A DNA stretch of 44,620 nucleotides from a virus. Location of the stretch: positions 1 through 44,620 of the IMG/VR virus record IMGVR_UViG_3300034073_004308; one strand, given 5' to 3'. Below the pieces are notes generated by a model, which saw only the letters and a program-made list of their open reading frames with translations, had not been told where the DNA came from and did no database searches. Made by a program: the position numbers and the translations under genes. Positions within the stretch are counted from its first letter, which is position 1. Each line of letters begins with the position of its first letter. Of the stretch, positions 28,674 through 35,414 are shown piece by piece.

Positions 28674-29008
28674 AACGCGGGAAACCGCTCAAACGCACCC
28701 CGCTCAACAAACGGTCAAAGAAACGGCAGAAGGTGTATGACGAAGAAAGGAAACCGCTCGTCGCCCGCCTCCTCAAAGAACGCCCGTGGTGCGAAGCGTG
28801 CCAAATCTTCGCGGGCTACGACGGGAAAGCAGTCTTCGTCAAACGACCTTCGCGGGACATCCACGAGTTGGTACGACGCTCACAAGGCGGAAGCATCACA
28901 GATGAGACGAATTGTATTGCGGTCTGTCGCCCGTGCCATCGGCGAATCGGGGAAAACCCGCAGTTAGCGTTCGAGTTGGGTCTCGCAAAAAGAAGTTGGG
29001 AACGCTGA
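28670..29008 (+). CDS. HNH endonuclease, 112 aa
   Basis: WCEAC, then RDIHELVRRSQGGSITDETN and CRPCHRRIGENP: the HNH motif with two zinc-binding CxxC pairs. The basic N-terminus KRGKPLKRTPLNKRSKKR is typical of phage HNH proteins. GTG at 28670 overlaps the upstream stop, so I reject the longer start at 28628. It likely cleaves DNA, perhaps in packaging or as a homing nuclease. Confidence 0.88.
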   Translation: MKRGKPLKRTPLNKRSKKRQKVYDEERKPLVARLLKERPWCEACQIFAGYDGKAVFVKRPSRDIHELVRRSQGGSITDETNCIAVCRPCHRRIGENPQLAFELGLAKRSWER

Positions 29009-29075
29009 TTGTGGTATTCTGTTAGGTAACATAAACCATTAGTTCGTGCGCTGAGGCGTGCGGGGGAGAAAAGCA

Positions 29076-29456
29076 ATGAGCACATGGAGAAACGGAAAGC
29101 AGTTGGCGGGAATCGTCACACTGTCAAGCGAAGAAGTCCTGTCCACAGGCACAGGTAAGGCGCGGGTTCGCATGCCCGTCGCAGGTCACATCGTCGGTGT
29201 AACCGTGTCGGTGCTCAGCGCACCCGCAGGGTCGTCAGCGATTTTCGATGTCAACAAGAACGGGACTACCATTTTCACAACGCAGGCGAACCGCCCCACC
29301 GTTGCCGCGGCTGCTGTCTCGGCAACCGCCGGCGCAGCGGCAGTCAAGTCGTTCGCTGCTGGTGATGTCATCACCGTTGACGTAGACCAGGTTGGCTCAG
29401 GCACGGCAGGCACGGGTTTCACTGTCGCCATTGCTTACAGAGGCAAGAACCTCTAA
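29076..29456 (+). CDS. Beta-rich protein, possible virion decoration or fibre component, 126 aa
   Basis: An alanine/glycine/valine-rich protein with repeating strands: GHIVGVTVSVLSAPAGSSAI, DVNKNGTTIFTT, VITVDVDQVGSGTAGTGF. The pattern resembles a jelly-roll-like domain common in phage tail or decoration proteins. ATG follows CGGGGGAG. A strong terminator follows. It stands alone among replication genes, so the assignment is tentative. Confidence 0.7.
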   Translation: MSTWRNGKQLAGIVTLSSEEVLSTGTGKARVRMPVAGHIVGVTVSVLSAPAGSSAIFDVNKNGTTIFTTQANRPTVAAAAVSATAGAAAVKSFAAGDVITVDVDQVGSGTAGTGFTVAIAYRGKNL

Positions 29457-29478
29457 ATCTGCTGTCACGCACAATAAG

Positions 29479-29517
29479 GCGCGTGTCCACTCGGTTTCGG
29501 GTGGCACGCGCTTTTTT
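29479..29517 (+). terminator. Rho-independent terminator
   Basis: GCGCGTG/CACGCGC with an inner CCAC/GTGG stem, followed by TTTTTT. The clearest terminator in the window; ends the 27925-29456 unit. Confidence 0.9.
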
Positions 29518-29534
29518 GTTGTATTGTTTGCCTC

Positions 29535-30044
29535 GTGAACACGCTCGGACTCGACTTGTCGCTCACTTCGACGGGCGTTTCCTACAACGGGAACACGGAA
29601 AGTATCCGCCCAACCACCCGTGGTGCTGAGCGTCTCGTCGAAATCAGAGACAGGGTGATGAACATCTGTGAAGGGCAACGCATACAGGTCGTCGGAGTGG
29701 AGGGCTACTCTTACATGTCCCGCAACTCTCAGGCGCACTCGATTGGCGAACTCGGCGGAGTTGTCAGGGTCGCCTTGTTCGAGAGGGGAATCCCGTACAT
29801 CGAAATCCCCCCGACTTGCCGTGCGAAGTTCGCAACAGGGAAAGGAAATGCGGGAAAGTCCGAAGTTGTGTCGGCTATCTCGGCGATGACGGGCATTGTG
29901 TGGGGTGGCGGAGATGGCGATGACCGTTGTGACGCTTGGATTCTCGAACAGATGCTTATTGCGAAACTCGGTTCGAGTGAATACGCTTGGTCTGCCCAAC
30001 AGTTATCGGCGTTGGAGAAAGTTGATTGGACGGGACTGTCGTGA
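29535..30044 (+). CDS. RuvC-like Holliday junction resolvase, 169 aa
   Basis: LGLDLSLTSTGV (Asp7), VVGVEGY (Glu56) and a C-terminal DDRCDAWIL (Asp130, Asp133) form the RNase H-like catalytic set of RuvC-type resolvases found in actinophages. It resolves branched DNA before packaging. GTG start with TATTGT seven bases upstream, so leaderless. Overlaps the next gene by GTGA. Confidence 0.86.
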   Translation: MNTLGLDLSLTSTGVSYNGNTESIRPTTRGAERLVEIRDRVMNICEGQRIQVVGVEGYSYMSRNSQAHSIGELGGVVRVALFERGIPYIEIPPTCRAKFATGKGNAGKSEVVSAISAMTGIVWGGGDGDDRCDAWILEQMLIAKLGSSEYAWSAQQLSALEKVDWTGLS

Positions 30045-30385
30045 CGAGAACACAACCGATTTCACAGGTGGACATCGAGCGTGAAATGATGCGTTTGATG
30101 GCGCAAATGGAGGAGGAAACCGAAGCGTTCGAAACGCTGAGTGTGGACTGCGCCAAGAAAGAAGCGTTGATGAAAGCAAATTGGGCGAAAGAGTATCTGT
30201 CTGCGAAGGGGTCTATAAAAGAGCGGGAAGCGTGGGCTGACTACAAACTGTCCGACGAGGTGTACGGATACAAGATTGCTGAGGCGTTGGTGAAAGCGAA
30301 ACGGGAGAAGTTGCTGTCCGTGAGGTCGGCGTTGGATTCGTTGCGAACACTAAACGCAAATGTGAGAGTTCAGGTGAACCAATGA
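30041..30385 (+). CDS. Hypothetical coiled-coil protein, 114 aa
   Basis: MTRTQPISQVDIEREMMRLM; almost entirely helical with long charged heptads (EALVKAKREKLLSVRSALDS). Small helical proteins at this place between RuvC-like and ParB-like genes occur in actinophages; a recombination accessory role is plausible but unproven. GTG overlaps the RuvC-like stop. Confidence 0.75.
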   Translation: MTRTQPISQVDIEREMMRLMAQMEEETEAFETLSVDCAKKEALMKANWAKEYLSAKGSIKEREAWADYKLSDEVYGYKIAEALVKAKREKLLSVRSALDSLRTLNANVRVQVNQ

Positions 30386-31155
30386 GCAACATCCACGAGT
30401 CGATAAAGAACTTGGCGATGCCGATTGAGAAGTTGATTCCTCTCGACGGCAACCCCCGTAAAGGAAATGTCGATGCGATTATGGCGTCGTACAAGGAGTT
30501 CGGTCAAGTGAAACCCGTCGTGGTGCGTGGCAACGGTGACGGGACTTACACGGTGCTTGCGGGTAATCATCAGGTCGAGGCGTGCCGTCGGCTTGGTTGG
30601 TCGGAAGTTGCGTGCGTCGAGTTCGATGGCGACGATTCCCGTGCTGTCGCTTTCGCTCTTGCTGATAACCGTACTACTGAACTTGGCACGGTGGATAGCA
30701 ACCTTCTGTTCGAGATGATTACGACTGCTGATGATTATGCGGATTTGTTCGAGTCGCTCGGATGGGATGAGTTCGAGTTCGCTTCGATGGAAGATGATTA
30801 TGTGTCGGATGATGACACGACCTACACTCCGCCCGTGATTGTGAATCCGAATCCCGTTGTCGAGTCCGCTAGTCCCGTTGCGCCTCTGACTGTGGTTGAG
30901 ACTGCTGAGGGGTCGGGGGTGGTTGCGCCTGCTTCGACTGATACTGCGAGGGCGGTGGTTCAGGGGAGTGGCACGGTGGTTGGTGGTGCGAACTCCAAGG
31001 CGGTGGTTCAGTACACGCTTGTCTTTGAGTCTGCTGAGCAACAACGCAAGTGGTACGACTTCATCAGGTGGTTGCGTTCTGCGCCTGCGTATGACGGTGA
31101 CACGACGGCTGAGCGGTTGCTTTCGTTCTTGGATTCTCACGCTGACTACGAGTAA
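30382..31155 (+). CDS. ParB-like nuclease domain protein, 257 aa
   Basis: Residues ~14-100: IEKLIPLDGNPRKGNVDAI, FGQVKPVVVRGNGDGTYTVL, AGNHQVEACRRLGW, ALADNRTTEL, the ParB/Srx-fold nuclease domain. A Pro/Val/Thr-rich linker leads to a C-terminal domain (VVQYTLVFESAEQQRKWYDF) seen in such phage proteins. No centromere-binding HTH is visible, so this is a nuclease/ATPase-type phage ParB-like protein, not a partition protein. G/T-rich coding strand, unlike upstream genes. Confidence 0.88.
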   Translation: MSNIHESIKNLAMPIEKLIPLDGNPRKGNVDAIMASYKEFGQVKPVVVRGNGDGTYTVLAGNHQVEACRRLGWSEVACVEFDGDDSRAVAFALADNRTTELGTVDSNLLFEMITTADDYADLFESLGWDEFEFASMEDDYVSDDDTTYTPPVIVNPNPVVESASPVAPLTVVETAEGSGVVAPASTDTARAVVQGSGTVVGGANSKAVVQYTLVFESAEQQRKWYDFIRWLRSAPAYDGDTTAERLLSFLDSHADYE

Positions 31156-31228
31156 CCCCGTAACACCCTTTCCCTAAGGTAGTCGGCAACTACTAGACAC
31201 CCGTAACGGGTGGGAGAGGTGATACGAA
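31156..31228 (+). promoter_or_regulatory. Hairpin leader with degenerate promoter for gene at 31229
   Basis: GTAACACCC near 31158, no GTGCG, then CAACTACTAG, stem CACCCG-TAA-CGGGTG, GGGAGAGG. Confidence 0.55.
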
Positions 31229-31396
31229 ATGCTTACTTGTAACTCTTGCGGGCGTGAGGTTTCTCACGACGACTGCGAAATCTTCTGCGACATCGCCGAA
31301 TCTTGGTTGGGGGTGAACTTCGACCCCAACACGATTCCTGAGGGTGCGTCGGTTGAGTGCCACGAGTGCTGTCCGCCTGACGGCGACTACTGCTGA
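31229..31396 (+). CDS. Cysteine-rich zinc microprotein, 55 aa
   Basis: MLTCNSCGREVSHDDCEIFC ... VECHECCPPDGDYC: nine cysteines, with CNSC and CHEC as the main pairs. Likely binds one or two zinc ions. Framed by a leader hairpin and, downstream, another cassette. Function unknown. Confidence 0.7.
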   Translation: MLTCNSCGREVSHDDCEIFCDIAESWLGVNFDPNTIPEGASVECHECCPPDGDYC

Positions 31397-31399
31397 GCG

Positions 31400-31476
31400 T
31401 CACACTTCATGACTTCGGTGCGTAATACTGATACACAACTACTAGCCACCCGTGAGGGTGAGAGAGGAAATACGAA
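31400..31476 (+). promoter_or_regulatory. Promoter cassette and hairpin leader for gene at 31477
   Basis: TCACAC (31400-31405), 17 bp ending CGGTGCG, TAATAC (31423-31428), CAACTACTAG, stem CACCC-GTGA-GGGTG, GAGAGGAAAT. The rightmost full copy. Confidence 0.7.
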
Positions 31477-31644
31477 ATGACGATTCTCTACGAGTGCTAT
31501 GTCACCTTCCTAGTCGAGGTTGAGGATACGACTGAGACCATGACTGAAGCAGACATCATCAACACGGCGAGACAGAAAGCCGTTGAGGTAGTCAAGTATC
31601 TCCACGACGACCAACTCCACATCGAGTATGAGGCGTATGTCTGA
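31477..31644 (+). CDS. Hypothetical microprotein, 55 aa
   Basis: MTILYECYVTFLVEVEDTTE then a helix and a closing strand: beta-alpha-beta layout similar in plan to the 13817/14403 paralogues, though similarity is weak. Own promoter and leader; terminator follows. Unknown function. Confidence 0.66.
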   Translation: MTILYECYVTFLVEVEDTTETMTEADIINTARQKAVEVVKYLHDDQLHIEYEAYV

Positions 31645-31656
31645 TTAGAGGTGAGT

Positions 31657-31686
31657 CTCACGGGTAGTAGGGGTGCTACCCGTGAG
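31657..31686. terminator. 11-bp stem bidirectional terminator
   Basis: CTCACGGGTAG/CTACCCGTGAG with an 8-base loop between convergent genes ending at 31644 and 31697. Confidence 0.65.
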
Positions 31687-31696
31687 CAACCCGTCG

Positions 31697-32368
31697 CTAG
31701 TTCTTCCCTGTGTCTAGGTTCGCTATGTATGCGACAGCCTTCGCTAACGACCCTTGCTCTGTGACGAGTTCATCAAACGCTTCGAGATACTCTTTGCCTT
31801 CATCGGTTGAGAGTTCCCTACGACAGTAGTCACGATAGTCGTTCAGTATGCGAGTCACGAACCCTGACATGTTTCGTTGAGGGGTAGCAACTTCACTACC
31901 CGTATCCCCGTACACGGGTTGCCCCCTGTCGTCGTAGTTCACTTTCACGAAACGGTATGCGGTATCACCTTCCCAAGTAGTGACGACAGTAAACAAACCT
32001 TCCATCACATCGGTTAGCGGATTCGTTTGGTATTCCTTCTCAAGGTCGCCACGCTTGTATCGTTTCGCTTCCTCTTCTGTCATACCTTCTGCGGGTTTCA
32101 TGAACACTTCTGCGGTGAACGCAAGCACATCAAACTTCATGAGACCTGTCTTTATGACAGCATCCAATGTTCGAGGTAGCGTCTCAACAAGTGTTTCACC
32201 ACCCGTAGCGTCAATGGTCATCATCTCATCTCTGTACGAAACAGACACGAACGAACTTGTATCTGTCACACCACGATTCATAAGACATGCTTCACTCTTC
32301 CTATGTTGAGCAAGTTCAGTGATGAAATCACAATACTTAGTCGCTAACGAACTCATACACTCACACAT
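31697..32368 (-). CDS. Hypothetical protein, 223 aa
   Basis: Mixed alpha/beta protein; segments SSFVSVSYRDEMMTIDATGG and LFTVVTTWEGDTAYRFVKVN are the most beta-like. ATG at 32368 follows GAAAGG almost directly; ATG at 32356 (MSSLATKYC) has better spacing and may be the real start. A TATGAT at about 32398 could be its -10. Not recognised. Confidence 0.72.
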   Translation of the reverse strand: MCECMSSLATKYCDFITELAQHRKSEACLMNRGVTDTSSFVSVSYRDEMMTIDATGGETLVETLPRTLDAVIKTGLMKFDVLAFTAEVFMKPAEGMTEEEAKRYKRGDLEKEYQTNPLTDVMEGLFTVVTTWEGDTAYRFVKVNYDDRGQPVYGDTGSEVATPQRNMSGFVTRILNDYRDYCRRELSTDEGKEYLEAFDELVTEQGSLAKAVAYIANLDTGKN

Positions 32369-32452
32369 CCTTTCATGTGTCTCTCACCTAGTTTCATCAT
32401 ACGAATACACATCACAAATCACCCGTAAATCACCCGTGAGCCTTGCGAAACT

Positions 32453-32620
32453 TCACGCCAACACACGGTCAAGACGATACGACTCACGCAACGCCTCAGC
32501 ACGAGACCCACACAACTTCACCTTCGCATAACGACTCTCAGTATCAACAACCCACCACTTACCACGCTCTTCATAACACGGTGCGATGTCATAACGATTC
32601 CGATACCTGTACTTAGCCAC
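32453..32620 (-). CDS. Hypothetical basic microprotein, 55 aa
   Basis: MAKYRYRNRYDIAPCYEERG, then WWVVDTESRYAK and a helix with REALRESYR-like residues. GTG start after GAGAGTGTGAGT. Good promoter 50 bases upstream. This pattern of a KYRYR start and WWVVDT strand suggests a small beta-hairpin-helix protein; function unknown. Confidence 0.58.
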   Translation of the reverse strand: MAKYRYRNRYDIAPCYEERGKWWVVDTESRYAKVKLCGSRAEALRESYRLDRVLA

Positions 32621-32670
32621 ACTCACACTCTCACTTTCATCAAAATAAACAAAACGGATAATCGCACAAC

Positions 32671-32699
32671 ACTTTACAACACGACGAAACGAAAGTCAA
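32671..32699 (-). promoter_or_regulatory. Sigma70-like promoter for the 32620 gene
   Basis: Minus strand TTGACT (32694-32699), 17 bp, TAAAGT (32671-32676). It abuts the iteron array, which starts 20 bp upstream of the -35 box. Confidence 0.68.
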
Positions 32700-32718
32700 A
32701 CCACAAACCACAAACAAA

Positions 32719-32828
32719 CACATGTTCGCAAACACGAACACATGTTCACACACAAAAACACATGTTCGCCCCCACAAACACATGTTCGCCCCCAATCACA
32801 CACAACAAACACACACGAACACATGTTC
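32719..32828. repeat. Iteron array, ACACATGTTC at 20-bp spacing
   Basis: Five copies of CACATGTTC with the ACATGT palindrome starting at 32720, 32740, 32760, 32780 and 32820, exactly 20 bp apart with one position (32800) empty. Two copies show GAAC-ACAT-GTTC dyad symmetry. The region 32621-32926 has no gene. Likely binding sites for a protein dimer: replication origin, operator or partition site. Confidence 0.78.
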
Positions 32829-32926
32829 ACACACAAAAAAGCCAAATAAGCGGGACTACAACCTAGGGGCGCCTCGACAGCACCGGGGGCGGGTGTGCGC
32901 CAATTTTTTGGTCGGGTGTGTTCTGT

Positions 32927-33661
32927 TTATTTTGTGAGAGCGGGGACTGTGATGGCTTGTTGTGCGATTTGTGTGTAGTGGGGGTCTATGTCGTAGCCGA
33001 TGTATTGGCGTTGGAGTTTGTGTGCGGTGGTGGTGGTTGTTCCGATTCCGTTGAATGGGTCGAGGATGATGTCTCCGGGTTGTGTGGTGAGGAGGATGCA
33101 GTTTTCGACGAGTTGTGGTGGGAATGGTGCGGGGTGTTGGTTTTGTTTTTGTGGGGGGATGTCCCAGATTTCGGTGATGTATTTGGGGTGTAGTTGGTTG
33201 CGGTATGTGCGTGGTTTGTTTTTGGTGAGCCAGTAGATGTGTTCGGTGTTGGGGAGGAGGTGGTCGTTTCGGATGTTGGGGGAGTTGTGGCGGTTCCAGA
33301 TGATGAGTTGGTAGATGTTGGCGTTGGTTTTGTGGATTATTTCGGTTGGGAGGTGGGCTTGGTTGTTGTGGCGTCGGGGTTTGTGGTTGAGGAAGATTGA
33401 GCCGTCTGGTGTGATGATGCGGTGGAGTTGGTTGATTATTTCTATTAGCCATTGTTGGTATTGGTGTTCTGGCATGTTGTCGTGGTATTGGTTGTAGTTG
33501 ATGTTGTGTTTTTGCCAGATTTGGTTGCTGTTTTGTGTTTTGCCGCCGTTTATGCCTTTTTTGTTGTAGGGGGGTGAGGTGATGACGGTGTGGATGCTGT
33601 TGTCGGGGAGTTGTTGGAGTGTTTGGGTGGCGTCGTTGACCGTGATTGTGTTGGTTTGCAC
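32927..33661 (-). CDS. DNA methyltransferase (N4-C or N6-A, beta class), 244 aa
   Basis: Motif IV TSPPYN at residues 28-33 precedes the SAM-binding motif DPFNGIGTT at 201-209 and the following IGYDID, the beta-class order. The TSPPY form is frequent in N4-cytosine enzymes but also in some N6-adenine ones. Target sequence unknown. GTG start without a ribosome site, 23 bases after the nuclease-like gene. Coding strand very A/C-rich. With its neighbours it could form a restriction-modification or self-protection unit. Confidence 0.9.
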   Translation of the reverse strand: MQTNTITVNDATQTLQQLPDNSIHTVITSPPYNKKGINGGKTQNSNQIWQKHNINYNQYHDNMPEHQYQQWLIEIINQLHRIITPDGSIFLNHKPRRHNNQAHLPTEIIHKTNANIYQLIIWNRHNSPNIRNDHLLPNTEHIYWLTKNKPRTYRNQLHPKYITEIWDIPPQKQNQHPAPFPPQLVENCILLTTQPGDIILDPFNGIGTTTTTAHKLQRQYIGYDIDPHYTQIAQQAITVPALTK

Positions 33662-33684
33662 GGTTTGATGTTAGTTGTTTTGGG

Positions 33685-34227
33685 TTATTTGATTTGGAAG
33701 ATTTCGTTGCCGTGGAGTTGTTGTTCTGTGGCTACTAGGCGGGGTCCGTAGCCGTAGTTGCGTTTTTGGGCGATTTGGAAGAATTCGTGGCGGTTGATTG
33801 CGCCGATTATTTGGAATTGTGTGGTGGTGCTGATGGTTATGGCGGTTTTGGGGGGTCGGTTGCAGTGGACGAGGATGCAGATTTCGGTGTCGGGTTTCCA
33901 GATGCCGTATTTGTTGTGGGCGGGGTCGTTGATGATGAGGTTGCGTTGGGTTGAGGTTTTGATTTCGGTTTTTTTGTTGTGGATGTGGAGGTCGTTGCCG
34001 TTGTCTGCGCCGATGTAGATGTTCCAGTCGGGTTGGACGCCGTAGTAGCGGGCGGCGATGACTTCTCCGCATTTGCCCATGAGTGCGATGCCTTCTGAGC
34101 CGAGGGTTTTTGCGTAGATTTGGTCGTTTACTTTGTGGTTGCGTTTGTTGGCTTGTGCTTGTTTGACCCAGGTGACGACGTGGATGAGTTCTTTGGCGGT
34201 GAGTGTCATTATTTCTGAGATGGGCAT
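33685..34227 (-). CDS. Putative PD-(D/E)XK nuclease, 180 aa
   Basis: GKCGEVIAARYYGV, then NDLHIHNKKTEIKTSTQ, gives the E...D-(x)-EIK arrangement of PD-(D/E)XK nucleases (Glu59-region, Asp ~98, Glu-Ile-Lys ~106). The C-terminal half is beta-rich. Placed directly upstream of a DNA methyltransferase, it is a good candidate restriction partner, but no experiment or search supports that here. ATG 34227; ATG at 34207 is an alternative. No ribosome site. Confidence 0.7.
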   Translation of the reverse strand: MPISEIMTLTAKELIHVVTWVKQAQANKRNHKVNDQIYAKTLGSEGIALMGKCGEVIAARYYGVQPDWNIYIGADNGNDLHIHNKKTEIKTSTQRNLIINDPAHNKYGIWKPDTEICILVHCNRPPKTAITISTTTQFQIIGAINRHEFFQIAQKRNYGYGPRLVATEQQLHGNEIFQIK

Positions 34228-34234
34228 GTTTGTT

Positions 34235-34594
34235 TTATTTAATGACGGCTGGGGCTTTGGGTTTTTGTTGTTTGGGGACGGGTCGGTAGATGTCTTTGTT
34301 GATTTCTTGTGATGGGTATCTGCGTTCTACGTCGTAGATTGCGCCGATTCCTTTTTCGGTTATGTGGTAGCGGGGTGTTTTGGGGTTGGTGTTGTCTTTG
34401 GTGAGGAAGTTTTGTTGGACGAGCCGTTTGAGGGTTTCTCGGATTCGTTTGGTTTGTATGCGTCCTGCTTGGAAGGTGTGATAGTCCTTGTCTGTAAACC
34501 ATTCCCGCCCTTTCCAGTGTGCCATCATGCGGGCGTAGCAGAGGATGACGTAGGCGTTGCTTCGGCGGGTGTATTGGGTGCGTATGTTGTTCAC
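34235..34594 (-). CDS. Winged-helix-like protein, 119 aa
   Basis: YVILCYARMMAHWKG, RIRETLKRLVQQNFLTKDNT, then PRYHITEKGIGAIYDV: helix-recognition helix-wing with a YHITEKG strand as in winged-helix regulators (MarR/PadR-like ends). It heads the methyltransferase operon and could control it. GTG start; TAGACT lies 7 bases upstream, so leaderless. Confidence 0.74.
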   Translation of the reverse strand: MNNIRTQYTRRSNAYVILCYARMMAHWKGREWFTDKDYHTFQAGRIQTKRIRETLKRLVQQNFLTKDNTNPKTPRYHITEKGIGAIYDVERRYPSQEINKDIYRPVPKQQKPKAPAVIK

Positions 34595-34601
34595 TGTTTT
34601 G

Positions 34602-34611
34602 AGTCTATTGT
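34602..34611. promoter_or_regulatory. Overlapping divergent -10 boxes
   Basis: AGTCTATTGT contains TATTGT (plus, 34606-34611) six bases before ATG 34618 and TAGACT (minus, 34602-34607) seven bases before GTG 34594. The two starts are only 23 bp apart. Confidence 0.5.
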
Positions 34612-34617
34612 GTGGGT

Positions 34618-35145
34618 ATGGAAAATCACATTTTTTGGGGTTCTGGTCGGGTTGGGGTTTCGTGGAATGATGCGGCTGTGGTTGCGGTTGACCGTATTTT
34701 TGGTGGTTTGAGCAGTGACAAATTGATGGTGCGGTCGGTTGGGGATTTGCGCGCGTTTTTGGATGCTGCTATCGGTCTCGATTTTGAGGAGCAGTCGCGT
34801 AGCGGGGAGGCTCGGTTGGCTTCGTGGCGTGATATCGGTCGTGCTGGTGTGATGTTGGCGTCGGTTCTTGGGTATGAGTTGGATGCTGATGTGGTGACGA
34901 AGACGCTGGTTCGTAAGCAGACGGATTACGGGCATGAGAATATTCGTAGGTTTGGTGAGCGCGGGTTGTTTGTTCGTTTGCATGACAAGGTGGCGCGTTT
35001 GGAGAATTTGTTGGCGCGGGATGCGTCTCCGCAGAATGAGTCGTTGGCTGACAATCTTTTGGATGTGGTTGGTTATTGTGCTATCGGCTGTATGTGGGTT
35101 GGTGGAGTGTTTTTGCTACCTTTGGCGTATGCCGAAGCATCATAA
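34618..35145 (+). CDS. Nucleotide modification associated domain 1 (DUF1599) protein, 175 aa
   Basis: KQTDYGHENIRRFGERGLFV, RLHDKVARLENLL and ESLADNLLDVVGYCAIGCMW match DUF1599/Nmad1, an all-alpha domain linked by genomic context to modified-nucleotide pathways in phages. The N-terminal ~90 residues are an extra helical region. ATG 34618 (GTG 34612 possible). It is divergent from the methyltransferase operon, which fits a DNA modification theme. Confidence 0.86.
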   Translation: MENHIFWGSGRVGVSWNDAAVVAVDRIFGGLSSDKLMVRSVGDLRAFLDAAIGLDFEEQSRSGEARLASWRDIGRAGVMLASVLGYELDADVVTKTLVRKQTDYGHENIRRFGERGLFVRLHDKVARLENLLARDASPQNESLADNLLDVVGYCAIGCMWVGGVFLLPLAYAEAS

Positions 35146-35398
35146 GCGTCGTTCTGTGCAACGCGGGTCTCGCGATGTCGCGTCTAGGGAAATCAGGTTG
35201 TCTGGTTCGGGGTTGGTGCCGAAGGGTTTTACGCCGTGGGTGGTGAGGGATGCTCGGACGGAGCAGGATGTGTTGGATTTTTTGGGGGAGGCTGCTGAGG
35301 CTGGTGACCCTGATGCCGAGTTTTTGTTGGGGTTGTTGGAGAGGGTTTCGGTGAATGATTTAATTGTGGAGGGTGCTATTCGTTTAGAGCGTGGTTGA
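35129..35398 (+). CDS. Hypothetical basic protein, 89 aa
   Basis: MPKHHKRRSVQRGSRDVASR; basic N-terminus, then FLGEAAEAGDPDAEFLLGLL, a helical pair reminiscent of a single Sel1-type repeat. Overlaps the Nmad1 gene by 17 bases. Unknown function. Confidence 0.66.
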   Translation: MPKHHKRRSVQRGSRDVASREIRLSGSGLVPKGFTPWVVRDARTEQDVLDFLGEAAEAGDPDAEFLLGLLERVSVNDLIVEGAIRLERG

Positions 35399-35414
35399 TG
35401 GTTCGTAGTAAAAT

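Noticed and set aside
28347-29008. Toxin-antitoxin pair (RHH plus HNH)
   Set aside because: The overlap is usual for this phage; the HNH protein has typical phage nuclease features and there is no evidence it is toxic or neutralised.
30382-31155. ParB partition protein acting on the iterons
   Set aside because: Only the nuclease-type N-terminal domain is present; no central HTH or ParA gene was found, so a centromere role is not supported.
32700-32860. CRISPR array
   Set aside because: Repeats are about 10 bp with a 20-bp period and no unique spacers of 25-40 bp; no cas genes. Iterons fit better.
34934-35128. Longer hydrophobic version of the 35129 gene
   Set aside because: The extra N-terminal part is the shifted-frame shadow of the Nmad1 gene.
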